This document shows positions 9,520-13,458 of a stretch of DNA of 13,458 nucleotides, in pieces. The stretch comes from Flavobacteriales bacterium (lineage in GTDB: Bacteria; Bacteroidota; Bacteroidia; Flavobacteriales; BACL11). The notes beneath the pieces were generated by a model that saw nothing but the letters and a program-made list of their open reading frames with translations, did not search any database and was not told the DNA's origin. The stretch is from positions 2,106-15,563 of the forward strand of contig PCBP01000019.1 of assembly GCA_002730985.1 (NCBI GenBank), in the 5' to 3' direction. Positions within the stretch are counted from its first letter, which is position 1, and every line of letters starts with the position of its first letter. The position numbers were made by a program, and so were the translations under genes.

Positions 9520-10755
9520 ATGTATAAATATTTCATAATATCGCTATTTTTTATTTCATGTGCCAGTATGAATGATATATCTGTGTATGAGTATGAAGTA
9601 GAGAATGCGGAGGGTATTAATGGATTTACTTCTATTGATATTTTTAATAAAGGAGGGTCTGATGAGGTATGGGGAAATGCAGATGAAGAATGTAATCCGT
9701 TTGCTTTTTCATCTCTTGATGCAAGTATTGACTATTCTTTGTTAGAAAAACCTTCAGGCGAATTATTTGATACAGCTAATGTAGATGCTAAGTATGATCT
9801 TCCAGTAGTTAGGGTAAAAGATAGAAAAGGTATAGAAAAAAATTCTCTACATTTAAAAACAGATAAATTATCAAGTTGTGAGTGGATTGGGATGGGTATT
9901 GGTTGGGATGGCTGGAAGGGTAAGGACTTGTCAGGAGTTGTTAATAACGCTGCTATTGAGTTTATGGCTATGGTAGATGGAGATCCAGTTAATAGTATCC
10001 CTATTGTATATATTTTAGAAGATTATTCGGCTAATCAATGCTATGCTACAGCTGGATATTTAGGAATTGAAGGAGGTATGGTTACAAAAAAGTGGACTAG
10101 AGTAGTTATTCCACTTCCAACTTTTTCATACCAGAAAGATAATATTGATTTAACTAATATTAAGCAATTATTATTGCAGTGCTATGACAAGGTTGATATT
10201 TATATTGACAATATTAAGATTATACCTCATAATCATAATTATAGAAAGATTGCCAACTCCTTAACTATTAGTACAGATACATATCCCATAGATATTTTCT
10301 CAGAAGAGTTAGGTTCTGCTTGGGGGATAGACCCTAAATACTGTAATAATATTATAATCAACTCAGATCTTAGTTATAACGGAGGTAAATTCATTGATGT
10401 TAATATTAATCCAGAAGATTGTAATTGGAGAGAGATAGCTATTAGTTGGAATAATTGGCTTTATACTGATTTGAGTAATAGTATATATGGTGTGTTTCTT
10501 GAGTTTGATATTAAGTTAGATAATTATCAAGAGACTAAGATTGCACTTGAAGATTATGATGGCAAGAAGATGAATATAGATTTAGAAAGCTATATAAGTA
10601 GATCAAACACAAAAGAATGGCAAAATATTCGTATCCCAATGAAACATTTCCCAATTAAGAAGTCATCAATTGACTTAGAGAGAATCAAAGATATAATCTT
10701 CACTTTTAAAGATAAAACAAGACTTAAACTAGACAACATTAAATTAACTAATTAA
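9520..10755 (+). CDS. Lipoprotein with two tandem jelly-roll (CBM11/CIA30-like) repeats
   Basis: The protein has 411 residues. A short type II signal peptide ends LFFIS with lipidated Cys14. The rest consists of two diverged copies of one domain, residues ~39-235 and ~257-411. Matching landmarks are IDIF...WG.D..CN (39-59 and 257-276), C-x-W at 120-122 and 301-303, GWDGW against SWNNW, WTRVVIPL against WQNIRIPM, and IDNIKI against LDNIKL. Each copy carries a corresponding Cys pair (58/120 and 275/301), possibly a disulfide. No catalytic residues are evident. A surface glycan-binding role fits its place between another lipoprotein and a T9SS-exported binding protein. CIA30-like folds can also serve non-carbohydrate roles, so the function is inferred. 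The gap to the previous stop is 3 bases. Confidence 0.8.
   Translation: MYKYFIISLFFISCASMNDISVYEYEVENAEGINGFTSIDIFNKGGSDEVWGNADEECNPFAFSSLDASIDYSLLEKPSGELFDTANVDAKYDLPVVRVKDRKGIEKNSLHLKTDKLSSCEWIGMGIGWDGWKGKDLSGVVNNAAIEFMAMVDGDPVNSIPIVYILEDYSANQCYATAGYLGIEGGMVTKKWTRVVIPLPTFSYQKDNIDLTNIKQLLLQCYDKVDIYIDNIKIIPHNHNYRKIANSLTISTDTYPIDIFSEELGSAWGIDPKYCNNIIINSDLSYNGGKFIDVNINPEDCNWREIAISWNNWLYTDLSNSIYGVFLEFDIKLDNYQETKIALEDYDGKKMNIDLESYISRSNTKEWQNIRIPMKHFPIKKSSIDLERIKDIIFTFKDKTRLKLDNIKLTN
9634..10752 (+). repeat. Diverged intragenic domain duplication (protein level)
   Basis: Bases 9634-10224 and 10288-10752 encode two copies of the same jelly-roll domain, aligned by IDIF, the CN and C-x-W cysteines, the WxxxxIP strand and the final DNIK strand. 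The copies are too diverged to recombine readily at the DNA level. The first copy carries a longer insertion between its two conserved cysteines: 62 residues apart against 26 in the second. Confidence 0.7.
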
Positions 10756-10765
10756 ACTATAAATC

Positions 10766-12112
10766 ATGAAAAATAAACTCTACATTCTATTGATGCTAGC
10801 ATTCCCATTCTTGTCTTCATCACAAATCCTTTGGGATAATTTTGAGGACACTCGTATTGGATATTATGATTTTGTTCATGGTGGGATGACAACTAGATTA
10901 AATAATCCCCTTCCAAATGCTATTAATAGCTCTGAGCTTTGTGCTCAATATGTGAGAAATCCTGGAGAAACTTACGATGTTATTGTAATTGTAGCTAATG
11001 GGCCATTCCTTGAGTTAACTGATTACATCAATGGCACTAAGAAGATGACTATAGATGTCTTTAGCCCAGCCCCTGGAATCCCATTGCAAATCACATTAGA
11101 AGACTCATCTATTGCTGGAGCAACTAACTATCCTGATGGAAGACATAGTATATATACAGCCATAACTACAGCTACTAACGCATGGGAAAGGGTCGAATTT
11201 ATATATGATTTAAGACCAGACAATTCTGTTTCTGATGTAGATGTAACTTCCCTCATTCTACTTTTTGACATCGGAAATAATACCAATGACACTTACTATT
11301 TTGATAATCTTTATGGCCCTGAATTTGATAACCAATGTAATGGGTTAGTAATAGATCCTAATGTTAATTTTGCTGATTGGGATTGTAATTGGAATTTAAG
11401 ATTCTGTCCTTCAAACTCTGCTTGTTCTTCTTATGACTATATGAGCGGGTGGTTGAATCATAAATATAATCCAGACAATACAGGAATAAATATAAGTAAA
11501 TATTGCGGAGAGTATACGCGTAACCCAGATTCGAATGGGGAAGATGTACTGGTATCTTATTTTGCAAGTGGCAATTTGGATTTAAGTGTCAATAAGTATT
11601 TTAACTTTAAAGTCTATGGACCTCCAAGACCAATATACATGTCATTTCAGGATGCTGGAGGCAATGAGGTTTTTGGATATAGCTCGGCTTTGTTGTCAAA
11701 TAATGAATGGCAGCAATTTTCTATTGATTTAAGCACTGTTTCTACTACCTCAATTGTACGATTTGTCCTATTCCTTGATCAGAGTGTTGTAAATTGGGAT
11801 AAATATTATTTAGACGATTTTAATTTGTCATCAATACAATTGTCGCTAGAAGAATTAGAAAATGCAGATGCTTTAAAAATCTATCCTCAGCCAGCAGACA
11901 ATCATTTGAATATTACTCTTGAATTTAAAGAAGATGATAAAAAGCATCTTGCTCTTTGTGATGTTCAAGGTAGAGTTTTATTATCACGTACTTTAGATCA
12001 GAATTTTCACAATGTAGTTTTAGATATTTCTGATCTTAATTCAGGAATTTATTTTTTGAAGATGAAATCAAGAAATAGTCTATATACTAAGCAAGTTCAA
12101 ATTATTAAATAA
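10766..12112 (+). CDS. T9SS-exported protein with two tandem carbohydrate-binding-like domains
   Basis: The protein has 448 residues. A type I signal peptide ends near SSSQ (residue 20). Two related beta-sandwich modules follow, ~21-185 and ~200-355. They share an N-terminal NP...IN.S..C..Y.RNP motif (around 47-65 and 235-253), a middle strand ending in LED or FQD (111-113, 294-296), an EWQ/AWER strand and a closing YYFDNL/YYLDDF (177-182, 347-352). Residues ~365-448 form a T9SS type A sorting domain: LKIYPQPADNHLNI, then VQGRVLL, LNSGIYFLKM and a KQVQIIK end. I find no catalytic motif. It therefore looks like a stand-alone glycan-binding protein delivered to the surface or released by T9SS. 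Such modules are often fused to GH16 enzymes in marine Bacteroidota. The start is 10 bases after the previous stop, and its end overlaps the next gene by one base. Confidence 0.85.
   Translation: MKNKLYILLMLAFPFLSSSQILWDNFEDTRIGYYDFVHGGMTTRLNNPLPNAINSSELCAQYVRNPGETYDVIVIVANGPFLELTDYINGTKKMTIDVFSPAPGIPLQITLEDSSIAGATNYPDGRHSIYTAITTATNAWERVEFIYDLRPDNSVSDVDVTSLILLFDIGNNTNDTYYFDNLYGPEFDNQCNGLVIDPNVNFADWDCNWNLRFCPSNSACSSYDYMSGWLNHKYNPDNTGINISKYCGEYTRNPDSNGEDVLVSYFASGNLDLSVNKYFNFKVYGPPRPIYMSFQDAGGNEVFGYSSALLSNNEWQQFSIDLSTVSTTSIVRFVLFLDQSVVNWDKYYLDDFNLSSIQLSLEELENADALKIYPQPADNHLNITLEFKEDDKKHLALCDVQGRVLLSRTLDQNFHNVVLDISDLNSGIYFLKMKSRNSLYTKQVQIIK
10826..11830 (+). repeat. Tandem binding-like modules within one gene (protein level)
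   Basis: Bases about 10826-11320 and 11363-11830 encode two related modules. The best-conserved part is the motif around C59-A-Q-Y-V-R-N-P in copy 1 and C247-G-E-Y-T-R-N-P in copy 2, each followed at a similar distance by the strand ending in an acidic LED or FQD. A Cys- and Trp-rich linker (DWDCNW, residues 204-209) separates the copies. Boundaries are approximate. Confidence 0.65.
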
Positions 12113-13383
12113 TGAGATTCAAGATACTTCTTCTTTTTTTGTTAACTAGTATTTTTTGTTTTTCTCAGCTAAGAGATAGAGATATACATAAGACAGAAAT
12201 TGTTAAAACTAAAGATGGCTTCCAGTTATTAAGAAATGGTAATCCATACTATATTAAAGGAGGAGGAGGAGATTCACATCTAAGTTTACTTAAATCTATT
12301 GGAGGGAACTCAATTAGAACATGGGGTACTGAAAATGCGCAAGAGATATTAGATGAGGCTTTTTCAAATGGGATAAGTGTTTGTCTTGGATTATGGGTTG
12401 GTCATGAAAGGCATGGCTTTGATTATAATGATGAGTATGCCATTACTGCACAATTGGAGTCATTTAAGAATGAGATTTTAAGATATAAAGATCATCCAGC
12501 TCTCTTGATGTGGGCTGTAGGTAATGAGGTTGATTTATTTTACACAAACTTCAGAGTATGGAATGCAGTTGAGGATATTGCAAAGATGATTAAAGAGTTA
12601 GATCCAAACCATCCAACTATGACAGTTACAGCAGGTATTGATCCTGCTGAGGTATTTATGATAAAAACATATTGTCCAAGTATTGATATTTTGGGGATTA
12701 ACACATATGGAGGTATTAAATCTCTATCTCAGGCAGTGAGAATGTATGGTTGGGAGAAGCCATATATGGTAACGGAATGGGGGCCATATGGTCATTGGGA
12801 GTCTCCTACTACTAAATGGGGAGTCGCAGTTGAAGCAACAAGTAAAGAAAAAGCAGATTTTAGAAATACAGCCTATAATTCTATTGTCAAAGATGTTGAT
12901 TTATGTTTAGGAAGCTATGCCTTCTTATGGGGATATAAACAGGAGCAAACACCAACATGGTATGGTATTTTTACAAGTGATGGTAATGCAACACAGAGTA
13001 TAGATGTATTAAATAAGCACTGGGGCAATAGTGATAGAAATAAAGCGCCAATTATTCATTCTTTTTTATTAAACGATAAGGACAAAGAAGAAAGCGTAAA
13101 AATAAAGAGAGGTAAACATTGTGTTTTTACATATGAGGTTGCTGATCCTGATAATGATAGTTTAACTTATGATTGTGTATTAATGCCTGAGAGTACAGAT
13201 AAGAAATCTGGGGGTGATTTTGAAAAAACTCCAGAGCTTATATCTTTTAAAATCATTGAACATATAGAGAATAAGTTAGTAATTAAAGCGCCGCAAAGAT
13301 CTGGGGCGTATCGGTTTTTTATTTATATTCGTGATGGCTATCAGAATGTTGCAACTGCAAACATTCCATTTTATGTTAGATAA
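12112..13383 (+). CDS. Clan GH-A glycosidase with C-terminal Ig-like domain, possibly GH158 endo-beta-1,3-glucanase
   Basis: The protein has 423 residues. A signal peptide (to about residue 19, ending FCFSQ) precedes a TIM-barrel domain (~30-305) and an Ig/cadherin-like beta domain (~311-423, with VADPDNDSLTYD). Clan GH-A signatures are present: GGNSIRTWG at 64-72, WAVGNEV with candidate acid/base Glu139, and MVTEWGP with candidate nucleophile Glu222. There is no N-terminal GH2 sugar-binding domain although the barrel resembles GH2 TIM barrels. Its size, barrel-plus-Ig layout and catalytic spacing recall GH158 beta-1,3-glucanases such as that of the Bacteroides uniformis laminarin locus. That match is from memory, and a GH2- or GH5-like assignment remains open. 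No lipobox or T9SS tail is seen, so periplasmic action is likely. The start overlaps the previous stop by one base (TAATG). Confidence 0.85.
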   Translation: MRFKILLLFLLTSIFCFSQLRDRDIHKTEIVKTKDGFQLLRNGNPYYIKGGGGDSHLSLLKSIGGNSIRTWGTENAQEILDEAFSNGISVCLGLWVGHERHGFDYNDEYAITAQLESFKNEILRYKDHPALLMWAVGNEVDLFYTNFRVWNAVEDIAKMIKELDPNHPTMTVTAGIDPAEVFMIKTYCPSIDILGINTYGGIKSLSQAVRMYGWEKPYMVTEWGPYGHWESPTTKWGVAVEATSKEKADFRNTAYNSIVKDVDLCLGSYAFLWGYKQEQTPTWYGIFTSDGNATQSIDVLNKHWGNSDRNKAPIIHSFLLNDKDKEESVKIKRGKHCVFTYEVADPDNDSLTYDCVLMPESTDKKSGGDFEKTPELISFKIIEHIENKLVIKAPQRSGAYRFFIYIRDGYQNVATANIPFYVR

Positions 13384-13398
13384 TTAGAAAAATATTAA

Positions 13399-13458
13399 AT
13401 GTTATTATTAAATCTGTCTATTGATTGTGTTGTTTTAGGTTTTGATAAAGACCAAAAA
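13399..13458 (+). CDS. Start of a probable NUDIX-domain protein / NUDIX-HTH regulator, 3' partial
   Basis: An ATG 15 bases after the glycosidase stop opens a frame that runs to the window end, 20 codons. Its residues include SIDCVVLGFD, which matches the usual opening strand of NUDIX proteins of the NrtR/AraR-like type, where a (S/T)VDCV(I/V)FGFD stretch is typical. In Bacteroidota such proteins often join a NUDIX domain to a winged helix and regulate sugar genes; the sugar-catabolic context fits. Only the N-terminus is visible, so neither the catalytic NUDIX box nor the DNA-binding domain can be checked. The 15-base intergenic stretch is AT-rich and shows no hairpin, so the gene probably belongs to the same transcript. 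Confidence 0.6.
   Translation, partial: MLLLNLSIDCVVLGFDKDQK

Larger units (their letters stand above)
1..13458 (+). other. Single co-directional operon-like glycan utilisation cluster
   Basis: Ten genes lie on one strand. Successive stop-to-start distances are 4, 0, -4, -1, 4, 3, 10, -1 and 15 bases. There is no room for internal promoters and no terminator hairpin at any junction. Overlaps of the ATGA, TGATG and TAATG types at 4807, 6804 and 12112 suggest translational coupling. None of the starts has an AGGAGG-like site; upstream bases are A/T-rich, as is usual for Bacteroidota. The operon promoter must lie upstream of base 1, and the cluster may continue past the right end. Confidence 0.8.

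Noticed and set aside
12112..12180. Possible lipobox at the Cys in SIFC of the GH-A enzyme.
   Set aside because: The residues before Cys (I-F) do not fit a lipobox, and the following FSQ fits an ordinary signal peptidase I site.
13384..13398. Possible terminator after the GH-A glycosidase.
   Set aside because: The 15 bases are A/T-rich but contain no inverted repeat, and another start codon follows at once.

Overview
The window looks like part of a polysaccharide-utilisation gene cluster from a Bacteroidota bacterium, most likely an environmental or marine one. The pointers are: very AT-rich DNA; no recognisable Shine-Dalgarno at any start; Bacteroidota-type signal peptides that often end in SQ; two proteins with a type IX secretion system (T9SS) type A C-terminal sorting domain; and two lipoproteins with a cysteine lipobox. 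T9SS cargo argues against a typical gut Bacteroides. I cannot name the genus.

All genes lie on the + strand and nearly touch. In order they are: a 5'-truncated GH16 endo-glucanase with a T9SS tail (1-822); an FHS-family sugar MFS permease (827-2467); a GH3 beta-glucosidase (2468-4810); two outer-membrane beta-barrel-like proteins (4807-6804 and 6804-8510); two surface-type lipoproteins with jelly-roll binding-like domains (8515-9516 and 9520-10755); a T9SS-exported protein with two tandem binding-like domains and no catalytic domain (10766-12112); a clan GH-A glycosidase with a C-terminal Ig-like domain, possibly GH158 (12112-13383); and the first 20 codons of a probable NUDIX-family protein or regulator (13399 to the window end). 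Gaps run from -4 to +15 bases, so this is probably one transcript with translational coupling. No stretch over 20 bases lies outside a coding region, so no promoter, terminator or RNA gene is expected and none was seen.

The enzymes fit breakdown of a beta-1,3-glucan such as laminarin, or a mixed-linkage beta-glucan. On this model the GH16 cuts polymer at the cell surface and the jelly-roll proteins hold the glycan. The barrels may pass oligosaccharides across the outer membrane. The GH3 and GH-A enzymes trim them, and the MFS permease imports the released glucose. The substrate is inferred from family membership only.

The most unusual point is what is missing. Within 13.4 kb there is no SusC-like TonB-dependent transporter and no SusD homologue. 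The position they might occupy holds two plug-less barrel proteins followed by a divergent set of five jelly-roll modules spread over three genes. Upstream sequence outside the window could still hold susCD.
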